Shown here piece by piece: positions 48,112-57,186 of a DNA stretch of 64,000 nucleotides. Source of the stretch: Mauremys mutica (Eukaryota > Chordata > Testudines > Geoemydidae). The stretch is taken from the NCBI RefSeq assembly GCF_020497125.1, contig NC_059075.1, positions 108,229,222 through 108,293,221 of the forward strand, written 5' to 3'. Below the pieces are notes generated by a model, which had not been told where the DNA came from, did no database searches, and saw only the letters and a program-made list of their open reading frames with translations. Both the position numbers and the translations under genes were made by a program. Every line of letters starts with the position of its first letter. Positions within the stretch are counted from its first letter, which is position 1.

Positions 48112-48375
48112 CTAGAAGAGAGCGAAGGGATTCATTAATGCAGCCAGATGAGTCATCAGTCCATATGAGTTCAGTAGCCCCTGAAAGGAACTTGGTGGAC
48201 TTTTATTTTCAGGAACTGGGGTACCCACGGTGACCTTGGCCTTTACTAGTAACTTGTGAAGACAACACACATCAATTTTGTGACCACGATATTTTATGGA
48301 GTGCTGCAAAAAAATCACATTTGTCCTCCCCTCTGCAAGGCGGAATCGGGAGACATCTGCTCTTGTTCTTGTCCA
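48112..48375 (-). pseudogene. Ty3/gypsy-type reverse transcriptase fragment (C-terminal part)
   Basis: On the minus strand a 68-aa frame (48112-48318) contains, in family order, YRGHKID, PVPENK and FQGLLNSYG. This matches the segment where Ty3/gypsy reverse transcriptases have 'YLGHxID...GLH...P.P.N...LxSFLGLxNYY'. Just upstream, KCDFF occurs in another frame, joined through a T-run (plus strand 48306-48312 is an A-run), so there is a one-base shift. Key residues L of YLGH and L of SFLGL are changed. Upstream sequence is cut by the hAT-type element at 48385. No catalytic YxDD region, RNase H or integrase is visible. Identification is by motif order from memory. Confidence 0.55.
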
Positions 48376-48384
48376 GCTCTAGAA

Positions 48385-48694
48385 CAGGAGTTGGCAACCT
48401 TTCAGAAGTGGTGTGCCGAGTCTTCATTTATTCACTCTAATTCAAGGTTTCGCATGCCAGTCATACATTTTAACATTTTTAGAAGGTCTCTTTCTAAAGT
48501 CTGTAATATCTAACTAAACTATTGTTGTATGTAAAGTAAATAAGGTTTTTAAAATGTTTAAGAAGCTTCATTTAAAATTAAATTAAAATGCAGAGCCCCC
48601 TGGACTGGTGGCCAGGACCTGGGCAGTGTGAGTGCCACTGAAAATCAGCTCGTGTGCCACCTTCGGCACACGTGCCATAAGTTGCCTACCCCTG
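48385..48694. mobile_element. hAT-type MITE with perfect 8-bp target duplication
   Basis: The 310-bp element begins CAGGAGTTGGCAACC and ends GTTGCCTACCCCTG; the inverted ends match at most positions. The flanks are ctctagaa on both sides (48377-48384 and 48695-48702). The interior ('gtgtgccgagtcttcattta', 'aagcttcatttaaaattaaa', 'gtgtgccaccttcggcacac') is a turtle and reptile hAT non-autonomous family I recognise. A 16-bp near-palindrome in that last phrase lies close to the right end. Confidence 0.9.
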
Positions 48695-48715
48695 CTCTAG
48701 AATGTTGCTTAAGTA

Positions 48716-48766
48716 GCATTTCAGTGGAGCTAGGTGAATTGACACCAGCTGCGGATCTGACCCAGT
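48716..48766. repeat. Palindromic repeat right half, 'CAGCTGGTGTAAAT' family
   Basis: 'catttcagtggagctaggtg' then 'acaccagctgcggatctgac'; the left half is missing. Confidence 0.6.
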
Positions 48767-49257
48767 AACTTTAGTGGTGTCCCATAAGCACTGAGCCATG
48801 GCCAGTAATCTCCCTTTGCTCTCACATTCTGTCCAGCTGCACCCCAGTTGGATTTCCTTGCACATAATTATTGCCAATCTTAACTTTCTCTCTCGGGGTG
48901 TAGCTCCTCCATGTTTGAAAGCTTCTTTTCTCTCCAAGGAGCTTCTGACTTTTACTACATGGTGGTGGCATCTTTGGAAATACTCATGGCTCAGTCAGAC
49001 TGGTTTCATCCTCCTAGCACTAGGAAACGGGACAAACTTTCGTTTCTCTTTGGCTTTTCTGTTTGCACAGTCCAATCTTCCTGTGGCTCTTTCCTTTAAG
49101 ATGGCTGCTGCCATCCCATATCTTTAACCATTTATCTTTAAAAGTTAACTGTTCAATCCATAGACAGTCACACCACTTCATAGTATTATCTCCCTTAAAG
49201 GAGCCATATCTCTTTGTGTCCTTCTGTAGATCTCAGGATACCCATCCCTAACAAGGA
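48767..49257. other. No gene seen
   Basis: An 83-aa minus frame (48686-48937) and a 109-aa plus frame (48798-49127) overlap and neither is recognised. Confidence 0.3.
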
Positions 49258-49302
49258 GTTTTATCCTGCTCCCACTGACTTCAGTGGAGCAGGATCAGCC
49301 CA
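49258..49302. repeat. Palindrome 'ATCCTGCTCCCACTGA'
   Basis: 'atcctgctcccactga' pairs with 'tcagtggagcaggat' around a 2-nt centre, with a one-base bulge. The core 'cactgacttcagtgg' is the shared palindrome centre. Confidence 0.7.
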
Positions 49303-49960
49303 AATCACTAGTGCCACTGCAGTATAATACCCAGGCATGTCCCTCTGCTGATGACAGCTCATTAACTACAAAACCATTCTGGAGCCAGTCGCTCACAGGT
49401 CACACATATGGCCAGTTTTAGTATTCTGTTTGATTTTATACATGATTTATATTATTTCACATCTCAAAAGATATCTCACAATATTTTTAAAGTTTTCAAA
49501 ACCATGCAATGGAAACAGAGAGAACTAAAATGACATTTACCCAGACCCAGTAGGGTTTTGCCATTGCTGTAACATTACCAGTACTGGGACACTACTTCCC
49601 ATGAGTGGCCAATGATCTGGGTGGGGTTGACCTTGTAGGTATGAGAAACAAGAATCATTATATGCATATATGGGCCCGGCTTTCAAAGCAGCCATCCAGT
49701 TTTGTGGGCAGAGTATTGTGTCCACAATTAATTGTGCCCACAGTTTTCCATCTGTAGTGCATTCATGCTTTTTCCTGGTACTTCAATATAGCCCCACAAT
49801 TGTGGGTGTAAGATTTTCATGGCAAAAAACTAGCTTGAAACTTAGAATCACATTGTACTGAATGCCGTTTGGCACGGTTTATGGGGCATTTGAAACAAAC
49901 TGCTCTTTTTGTAAAAAGATGTGCAGTTGCCCCTTACATCAGTGGACTGAGTTCTCAAAG
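49303..49960. other. No gene seen; possible palindrome near 49.7 kb
   Basis: 'gtgggcagagtattgtgtcc' and 'acaattaattgtgcccac' at 49697-49742 are loosely inverted. Confidence 0.35.
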
Positions 49961-50165
49961 TCAGGTATATGCAAATACATGCATATATTTGCATGTGCCT
50001 CACCCACCGATAACTGGTGTGTGAATTTAAGTCAGGGATTTGCAAAAGAACATGGCCAGATAAGTACAAAGACCTGAGTTTTGCACACAGATAGAAGCAG
50101 TTGAGCATGGAAATCAGGCACATGCAAAATATATATATATATGCCCACCTCACTTTGAAAAACTG
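49961..50165. repeat. Foldback repeat with 'ATATTTGCATGTGCCT' arms
   Basis: Arm 49985-50000 pairs with 50116-50132 ('aggcacatgcaaaatat', one bulged base). An (AT)n run at 50129-50142 has expanded at the end of the right arm. The surrounding 'ttcaaa' and 'aactggcccag' resemble ends of other palindromes. Confidence 0.55.
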
Positions 50166-51900
50166 GCCCAGTATGTGAGTAAATGTTAAACATGATAAAA
50201 ATAACAAGACACAGACAGGCAACAGAATTAAGAACTACAACCATCTGGGTTCTTCTAATCAATGACATCAAGGGATTGCTTAGGTAATACACTGATGGTT
50301 TTTAAATGAGCTGTAACCACTCAGGAAAAAGATTCAGGCGTCACTGCAGACAGCTCAATGAAAACATCTGTTCAGTGCACAGAGCCCAGCAAAAAAGCAA
50401 ACAAAATATTACGTTGAATGGGGCAGACAACAATACAGAAAATATTTTAATGCATAGTGGGCATCCTTAGAAAAGGTTACAGTTTCTTTGTAATTATGTG
50501 ACACTCCCAAAGCATTCACAGATTTCCTTAGGTATTTTCTATACAAAGGAAAAAGAGAAGTTCAGATACTGTGAATACACAGAACCCATTAAGGCAAACA
50601 TAAGGCAAAACTGTACAGAGTTTAATGGCAACCACTGTATTAAACGTGAATATTACCAAGCACGAATATAGCTGAGTGAATATGCTCCTATGTCAGGAAA
50701 TGTGGTTGTGGGTAGGTCTGTGAGCATGGCAATAGTGTGTTTGTGGACCAGTATGCACATTTCTGTCCTGTCAAAGGTGCGTAGGGGTTGTATGTGCATG
50801 TGTGCGTGTTTCAGTTCGTGTCTGTGAATGGGCATTTGTATGGCATAGGTGGGCCTCTGTACAGATCTTTGTGCAAATATCCACAAGTGCCTTCCCCACT
50901 AGAGTACCACAGCTGGGCGTGTGTCATCAGTGAGTGCATCTAGAGTGGTTTCACCATTAGTGAGAAGAGGGACCCCGCAGGGCACAAAGCAAAGGTCCCA
51001 ATGTGTGCTCCCTTGGAATATGAGCTTATGTCCCTTCAGAACATCCACCTTAATGACTTTCCCCCAAACAGCTGCTGGGCAAGAGGAGTAATCTTGTTAC
51101 ACTGTAACAAGGGCCAAATTCTCATGTTGGGTAAAACTGGTATTGATTTCTTGCCTCTTTGTGCTTATTAATCATCCAGGAAAGGCAATTCCTCTCCACA
51201 TGCCTCCTCCTCCAAACCCCATCTGCACTCCTTTCCCCGCGTCTCTCCCAGCATACAAGCAGCACTACCAAACTACAATCCTCACAAGTTACAACACGAT
51301 ACAGCAACAGAATCATGTGTTGTTCAGGGAAGGCAACTGCAGCCAGCATTCCAAGGAGCACAGTACATGCTGTATACTCTAGTGCCGTCAGACTCCAAGG
51401 ATGAATTTCTCCAGTGTTTTGGGAGGAGAGAGGGGAGAAACAGACCGAGCTTTGTGGAATTCTTTTAAGAGTGTGTGCGCGACTGTATAAAAGAACATTT
51501 TTTTCTGCCCTCGAAAAGACAATATTATTTCACACAGGCCCATTTCCAGGAGCAGTCGAGCTGTTTCTAAATGAACCAGTGCCTGGGTTGAAGCAGAGAT
51601 GCCGGGGAAACCCTCTCGCCGCATGCGACATGGAAATTCCTTGACCTCAGCGGGAAAGCAGAGCTACTTGCACGCAACCAGCCAAAGGAAAAAAATATTG
51701 AGGTGAAAGAAGTGGACAGAGGCAGGTGTGTTGGGGAGGAGGAACAGCCCACCTTTCACAGGCAAAGGGAGTGCTCGTCTGACAAGCCATGTGTTTGTGA
51801 CCAAGTTGCAAGGACAAGATGGACAGGGATGTGAACAGGATGGGGTGGCAGTTAGGGCAGCGAGGAACAAGTCATAAAAAGGAAAGCCAACCAAAATGCC
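50166..51900. other. No gene seen; CpG-bearing block at 51.4-51.9 kb
   Basis: 51410-51780 contains several CpGs ('gtgtgcgcgactg', 'ccctctcgccgcatgcgaca') and is not recognised as a repeat. A TATA-like 'gactgtataaaagaac' lies near 51482. No ORF beyond 78 aa. It could be regulatory or simply young unique sequence. Confidence 0.35.
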
Positions 51901-52758
51901 TGTCACAGGGGCTCGGCATGACGAACGGGGCCACCCCTGTTTGCCCAGTGCGGGGTTCAGCCACCTTGTCACACAGTTGTCGGGATTCCCTGTTGGGTCA
52001 AACAACCACAATCAGGGTATCGCAGGGCCCCTGAGGGGGCAGAGCACCAAGCAGTCCATACCCCCTCGGGCAGGGCAGAGCAAGGCAAATACTCAGTCTA
52101 GGGCCCCTGAGCCTCCTGGCTGGGGCAGGCAGTAGCAATGGGCGGGAGGGGCTCTGACCCTCTGGGCAGGGCAGAGTAACAATCAGCCCATATCCCCTGA
52201 GGTGGGTCAGAGCAGTCAGTTTGGGGCTCTGGCCCTGTGGGCAGGGCAGAGGAAATACTCTGTCTATGGCGGGAGCCCCTGGTAGCCATGACTAGTGGCA
52301 CGTGCAGTGGGGGAGAGGGTAGGGGAACCCGGGCTCACCCTACTCCACCAGGTTCCAACCAACAGCCCTTCAGAGCCAGTAAACTCCCTATAAAGGGTTC
52401 AGGCATCAGCTACTAGCACATCCCCTGGGTCATTTCCTACCAAAAAGCCCATCTCAAGCATCTTCTCGACTGGCAGCATCTCGGCATCTCAGTCAGTCTC
52501 CATGGTCAGTTAGTCGTCCACAGCATAATCTGTGTCCACAGTTCCTACAGACTGGAGAGTTGACAGTTCCTCAGCAGAAGCCTGCAGCACATGCCCTTCC
52601 TCTTCCTCCACCAGCCCCGACTGAGCTGGGCTGCCTTCTTTTATCTGTCCCCTTCACTTGGAGCATGCACAGCAAGAGTGAGGGGTCATGGTCTCCTGGG
52701 CCCACAGTGATTGGTCAGCCCCCATTGGCCCAGTGCAGGGTTGATACACCCTGTCACA
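51901..52758 (-). mobile_element. Solo LTR, 858 bp, with perfect 5-bp target duplication
   Basis: The ends TGTCACAGGG and CCCTGTCACA (plus strand) form an imperfect inverted pair. Direct repeats atgcc flank it (51896-51900 and 52759-52763). On the minus strand two CCAAT motifs (ggccaatgggg, tgaccaatcac, about 52707-52732) lie some 60-90 bp upstream of 'agataaaagaagg', a plausible TATA box, supporting minus orientation. An opposite TATA-like word (ctataaagg, about 52390) makes this less than certain. 52034-52275 holds irregular repeats of 'gggcagggcagag'. Confidence 0.75.
52034..52275. repeat. Irregular minisatellite inside the LTR
   Basis: 'gggcagggcagag' recurs exactly near 52068, 52163 and 52239, with weaker versions near 52034, 52115 and 52204. 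Spacing is about 35-50 bp, with 'cccctgag' and 'aaatactc.gtct' phrases also repeated. Confidence 0.65.
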
Positions 52759-52802
52759 ATGCCAAGCAAACAAATTCTGACTCATGCCTCCTCCTCCACA
52801 CT

Positions 52803-52884
52803 GGGACCATATCCTGAGCTAGGGTAAACTTGCATTGAAGTCAATGGAGCTACACTGACTTACACCAGCTGAGGATCTGGCAGT
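52803..52884. repeat. Palindromic repeat, 'CAGCTGGTGTAAAT' family
   Basis: 'ccatatcctgagctagggta' on the left and 'cttacaccagctgaggatct' on the right; the centre 'cattgaagtcaatggagc' is almost self-complementary. It sits between the LTR and the DIRS element. Confidence 0.7.
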
Positions 52885-52889
52885 AACTT

Positions 52890-53055
52890 GAGTTCTTTCA
52901 GATATTTTGACCCTATAGGTGCTATACTATGGTGCATGAATGGCAGTGCATCTTTGATCAGAGATTTTTGGTAGCAGTGTCCACGTGATCCTCACCTGTG
53001 CTCTGTACACCCTCAGTGTGGAACTGCTGCCACTCCAGTTCCTTTCCACTGTGAA
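52890..53055 (+). repeat. DIRS inverted terminal repeat, 3' side
   Basis: Read on the plus strand it aligns with the reverse complement of 56715-56895. The best shared words are 'agagatttttggta.cagtgt' and 'ccacgt' near 52962-52987, and weaker 'ccctataggtgct' near 52911. Similarity fades in the 'tgcatgaatggc' part. Confidence 0.7.
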
Positions 53056-53103
53056 ATATAGCTTAATGCTGGGACTCCGAAACAGAGGGGAAGGAAGGCA
53101 GAG

Positions 53104-53216
53104 AGTGGAGCACCCATAAGGACAAAACATCTTAAGGAACTCACCTTGCTGTACCAAGTAATCATCAATCCTTCTTTGAGTAATTGTTCTTATGGGTGCT
53201 CCACTTCAGGTGACTC
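53104..53216. repeat. DIRS internal complementary region
   Basis: 'gtggagcacccataaggaca' (about 53105-53124) is inverted at 53188-53206 ('ttcttatgggtgctccact'), so the region can fold. Both words are copies of the element's outer end at 56855-56885 ('agtggagtacccataggga'), in opposite orientations. DIRS elements carry such a region next to one terminal repeat, where it is thought to guide circle formation. The fit to that rule is my inference from position and orientation. Confidence 0.65.
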
Positions 53217-53224
53217 CCAAGCAG

Positions 53225-54190
53225 TGCCCAGACTAAGGGGTCAGGTGCTGAGGAGTCCTGTCTAGTACAGCTTGAAGAACAGCTGTCCCAAAAGCTGCAT
53301 CAGACCTGCGAGCATACACTGTGGCATAGTGCTAGGAAAAGCAGTGAACAGATGATCAGGTGGCAGCTTTACAGCTGTCTTTGATGGGGAGATTCATGAG
53401 CCAAGTAAGAGAGCTGGGCCCTAGTGGAATGGGCAGTCACCTTAGAGGGACGGTGCATTCTAGATAGTTCATAGCAGGACAAAAAGCATCCCAAGCCCCA
53501 TTTGGGTAGGCATGGGATAGAAATAAAGGTTCCACTCATTCTATCTATGAAGGAGATGAAAAGCTTAGAAGAAGCTTTGAAGGGACAAATTCTTTCCAGG
53601 TAGAATGCTATTCCCTCCAACACCCAGAGTGTGTAGACTAGCTTCTTCCCAAGAGTTGTGTGATTAGGGTAGAATATGGGTAATAGAATGTCATGGAGAA
53701 ATCAGAGGAGATCTTGGAGAGAAAAAAAAGATGGAGGCAAAGAGTCACTTTGCCCTGATAAAACCTGGTGTAGGATGGATCTGCCAGAAGAGCTACCAAC
53801 TGCAAAATGGACTTCAAAGGAACATAGCAACAAACGCAGGGTCTTTAAATGTAATAAGTAATCTAAAATCTGTATTATGTGAAGATTAGAGGGAAACAAT
53901 CATGCTGGGAGCACCAGTAGTGGAATCACATCCATTTGTGAAGGTAAGTCTTCCTCACTGATGGTTTCCTGTTGAACCCTATGTTCTGCACTTCAGAATG
54001 AACAATCCATTCCTATGCCCGAGAGCCTCCAAGAGCCAGGCCTTGAGATATAGTGTGGGTAGACTGGGGTGAATAGTTTTCCTGGAGAGGTTCCCTTGAG
54101 ACAGCAAGTTTGTTGTCAGTGGCAGGTGAAGAGGTGGCCAAAGTGACAGGCAAATCAGGTCTGGGAACCTCTTTTGGGTAGGCTGATTTT
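53225..54190 (-). pseudogene. DIRS tyrosine recombinase relic
   Basis: Reading the minus strand downwards: a linker with phrases typical of DIRS before the recombinase (54080-54190), an N-terminal DNA-binding part ('LLHLKTLRLL' then 'VHFAV', about 53790-53860), and the catalytic end in the frame at 53369-53623. The latter contains KVTAHSTRAQ; HSTR (residues 65-68 of that frame, about 53420-53431) is the HxxR box of tyrosine recombinases. Sequence after its stop continues in other phases to about 53225. Stops and shifts separate the parts. The nucleophilic tyrosine region is too worn to point to. Confidence 0.65.
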
Positions 54191-54339
54191 GGATTTGTCC
54201 TTTTTAATCTTTTTCAGGCCTTTGAGAAGCAGTGGTGTGGGAGGATAGGTATACAGCAGGAGTCAGTTGTGTAGGCAGGGAAAGACTGCCACTGCTGTCT
54301 CAGCTGGGCAGCCACCACTGAAAGGACCTTTGTGAAGCT

Positions 54340-54830
54340 TCTTGAGACAGTCAAGAGGCTGAATGGAAGTATCCACTATTGATAATATTTGTGACCAACC
54401 ATGAACAGTAGGAAGTGCTTGTGAGATGGACACACTGCTATGTGAAAGTACGCATCCTAGAGATCGAGGGTCCTAAATCAATCCCATGGATCTAGAGATG
54501 ATATAATTGCTGCTAAGGTTGCCATCCTGAACATAAGAGTCTGGATGAATATGTTAAGTGTGCTGAGGTCCAAAATCAGTCTTCACCCCTCTTTTTTTCT
54601 TGGGTACCAAGAAGGATCTGGAGTAGAAGCCTTTCCCCATATAGGGAGGGGAAGCTGGCTCTACCACACCCAGTTATTTCCTATCTTAGGAGACCTTCAT
54701 GAGATGGGTCCCTGAAGAGTAGTGGGAAGGGATGGAGCTGAAGTGAATGGCATATCCTGATGTGATGCTTGCTAGCACCCATCTGCTCTATGTGCTTTGT
54801 TACCATGAATGCTTGGAATGGGAAAGACAG
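54340..54830 (-). pseudogene. DIRS reverse transcriptase relic (N-terminal part only)
   Basis: The end of the 197-aa frame (54681-55274), from about residue 147, reads like the start of DIRS reverse transcriptase; the relative of its 'I(T/C)..W.L' segment is visible. Then GFYSRSFLVPKKKRG (about 54586-54630) is the conserved fingers motif. A stretch around 54430-54480 corresponds to the 'D..AY.H..I...H..FLRF' region, but the YxDD catalytic box, RNase H and anything beyond are absent before recombinase-like sequence starts. At least one frameshift separates the two pieces. Confidence 0.65.
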
Positions 54831-56465
54831 TCCCCATAAGGTGGGGAGGTAGGAAATAGAAGGGTGATGCAGCATAAGATCCAGGTGGTAGCATGACTTG
54901 TGGCTATTGACCAATAACCAAAAAGGCTGCTTTGTAGAGGTCGATGGCTGGATGACTATAACTATGGAGATCAATGGTCTTTTCCTTTGGAATCTAGGTC
55001 TTTTCCTAGGTGGTTCTATAGCCCTGTGATATATTAGAAACTGGACCAGGCTGGACCTTTGGGCTGTATGATCTGCTATATCTTCTTTTGGTTGCAGGAG
55101 TGTAAAATGGAGGGATTCAACCATGGTGTTGCTTAATAGCTTGGAGCGCTCACCTAGAAGATCCTCCACTATGTTCTGGATCTCCTTATAGACTCCAGAG
55201 GACTGTAAGCAGGATAAGCAGAGCATTACTAAAGTCGTTGTCATAGACCAAGAGGCTATGTCTGCCACATCCAAAGATGCCTGTGATGGGGCCTTCGCCC
55301 CTAGTTGTCCTTCAATGATGAGAACCTAGAACCGGTCTCTTTGTTCTTGTGGGAGATACTCCACAAAATGAGTGAATTTCTTGTAGTTTGTGTAGTCATG
55401 TTTTGCAGTCAGAGCTTGGTAATTTGCTACCCTGAATTGTAAAGAGACCAAGGAATAACTTGTGTGCACTTACATGTTTTTTTCATGTGGTGTGGACCAG
55501 GAATGATGCTGTTTGTTTCTTTCATTCAGAGCATCAACCACAAAGGAATTTGGGACAGGATGGAGGAATAGGTATTGTGTGCCATTGGAGGGTGCAAAAT
55601 ATTTCTTGTCCACCCATTTGCAAGTGGGAGGAACAGTGGCTGGTGTTTGCCACACTCTTCTGGTTGGCTCTAGCAAGGCATCATTTATTGGCAAAGCTGC
55701 CTTGTCCAAATAGGTGACATGAAGGCTATCCCTCAGGCTATGCTGTGACTCCTCCTGCACATCCAGAGGGATTTGCAGAGACTCTACTATTCTTTTCATG
55801 AGGTCTTGGTCATACCAAGGGGGCTGCTGAGGGGCTTGCAAGTCCCCGTTTCCTGATGCCCCTCTTTCAGAAAAGGCTGAGGCGGTGGAGTCCTTTTGCC
55901 TGGCCAGTTCCAAGCCAGGTAATGCCGTCTGTACCAATGGGTCTGCGTGCTGAGAGACTGTTCGATGTGGATAACACTAGATGTCTTTTTAGTCACTGCA
56001 GGAAGCTCAGTATTGGAGTATCTAGGACCCTCAACTGGACCCATATTGGAATGCGAGATCTTCTTGCTGACAGATTTATGAGGTGATTTACCCCTTTTCT
56101 TCTATGCCTCTCTATTAGGAGACTGAGGTCTCTTCTTTTTTGAGGCCTTTGAGCTAGTCTGTGGAGCTGTCCCATGGTTCTTACTTGAGGGAGCCAGAGC
56201 TGTGGAAGTTGAAGAGATGCTCAGGCTGTCTGATCCCTCTGTACAAGGGGGTAGGTAGGCCCAGAGTTGGAGAAGGGTCTCAGAGAATGCTCTGTGAGAA
56301 TCAGCTTAAGTCTATTCTCCCTCAGCCTCCTAGATCTGCTCCCAAATCCGATGCAGATCTTGCACCTCGATAGATGTATGTCTCAACCCAGACAGCGGAG
56401 ACCGTCATTGAGGGGAAAAGACTTTCTGCGGTTCTGGCAGGGTGTAAAACCTGGGATTTGGGGCC
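54830..56465 (-). pseudogene. DIRS gag relic (LAP2-alpha-like protein)
   Basis: The two longest remaining frames are 55470-55937 (155 aa) and the first part of 54681-55274. The 155-aa frame holds ALPINDALLEP, WQTPATVPPTCK and KKYFAP, hallmarks of DIRS gag proteins that annotation pipelines call lamina-associated polypeptide 2 alpha-like. The second frame opens with a matching 'D.AD.AS..M.T..VM' segment and 'LQSSG..KE.QN.VEDL'. Upstream at 56310-56465, out of frame, are scattered cysteines with 'FPLNDG', resembling the N-terminal zinc-binding part. Stops at 55275-55470 and around 55940-56200 show decay. LAP2-alpha itself is thought to descend from such a gag; this copy is a transposon relic and not TMPO. 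Confidence 0.75.
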
Positions 56466-56714
56466 TACCCAGCAAGGAAAGAAAGAAAAAGAAGACTTAA
56501 ACGAAGGGAGAGATTAAGCGGAGGGGAAGAGATATGACAGCCCCCAACCACACCAAAAGAAGGGAGGGGAGCATTTCTAAAAAACAGATGTGCAAGGTAA
56601 GTTCAAAAGCAAAATAAAGATAACAATTGAAGTATAAGATGAGGAAAGCTAGCTATGCCTGGGGTACACTAACCCTCGGACACAACTGCACTCTGTCTCA
56701 GGCCTCAGATGGTT

Positions 56715-56895
56715 GAGAAGGAACTAGAGGGACGGCAGGTTCACCCTGCCTTACATGCCCTCAGATCAGAGCATGAGGGCACACAGCGTGAAGACGTGGA
56801 CTACGTGGACACTGATACCAAAAATCTCCAATCAGAGGCATAGGGGTGCACGCACACCTGAAGTGGAGTACCCATAGGGACAATTACTTGCAGAA
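56715..56895 (-). repeat. DIRS inverted terminal repeat, 5' side
   Basis: The outer end reads 'acctgaagtggagtacccat', 'agggacaattacttg' on the plus strand. This is the better-kept terminal repeat and it matches both the internal complementary region and the 3' terminal repeat. Confidence 0.7.
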
Positions 56896-57030
56896 GTAGT
56901 CCTGGTTCTGAGATTTGACTAAGAGGAGGTCATTAGAGACTTTGGTGAGAGCAGTTTCAGAGGAGAGCAGGGAGCAGAAGCCAGGTTGGAGATAGTCTGG
57001 AATGGACTTGGAAGAGAGGAATGCTTGGAA

Positions 57031-57186
57031 GGCGGAGGGATAGCTCAGTGGTTTGAGCATTGACCTGCTAAACCCAGGGTTGTGAGTTCAATCCTTGAGG
57101 GGGCCATTTAGGGATTTGGGGATTGGTCCTGCTTTGAGCAGGGGGTTGGACTAGATGATCTCTTGAGGTCCCTTCCAACTCTATGA
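57031..57186 (+). mobile_element. Turtle tRNA-derived SINE with CR1-like tail (Cry I type)
   Basis: The head has Pol III promoter boxes: A box 'tagctcagtggtt' (57041-57053) and B box 'gagttcaatcc' (57084-57094), about 40 bp apart as in a tRNA. The body follows ('gggggccatttagggatttg'), then a tail 'ggttggactagatgatctct' to 'ccaactctatga' that matches the 3' end of CR1 LINEs. The tail is what CR1 reverse transcriptase would recognise, so the SINE is presumed to have moved with CR1 help. It lacks an acceptor stem, so it is not a tRNA gene. Confidence 0.9.

Larger units (their letters stand above)
52890..56895 (-). mobile_element. Degraded DIRS-like tyrosine-recombinase retrotransposon
   Basis: About 4 kb on the minus strand in the order: inverted terminal repeat (56715-56895), gag relic, partial reverse transcriptase, tyrosine recombinase relic, internal complementary region (53104-53216), inverted terminal repeat (52890-53055). 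DIRS elements use a tyrosine recombinase instead of an integrase, so no target duplication is expected. Complete relatives are, from memory, about 5-6 kb and also encode RNase H and usually a methyltransferase-like domain. Those are not visible here, consistent with an internal deletion. Every coding part has stops or frame shifts, so the copy is dead. Confidence 0.8.

Noticed and set aside
54830..56465. A host TMPO (LAP2) gene or pseudogene
   Set aside because: The sequence continues directly into reverse transcriptase and recombinase relics between inverted repeats, so it is DIRS gag.
57041..57094. A functional tRNA gene
   Set aside because: A and B boxes are present, but there is no acceptor stem and the body runs into a CR1-like tail, so it is a SINE.
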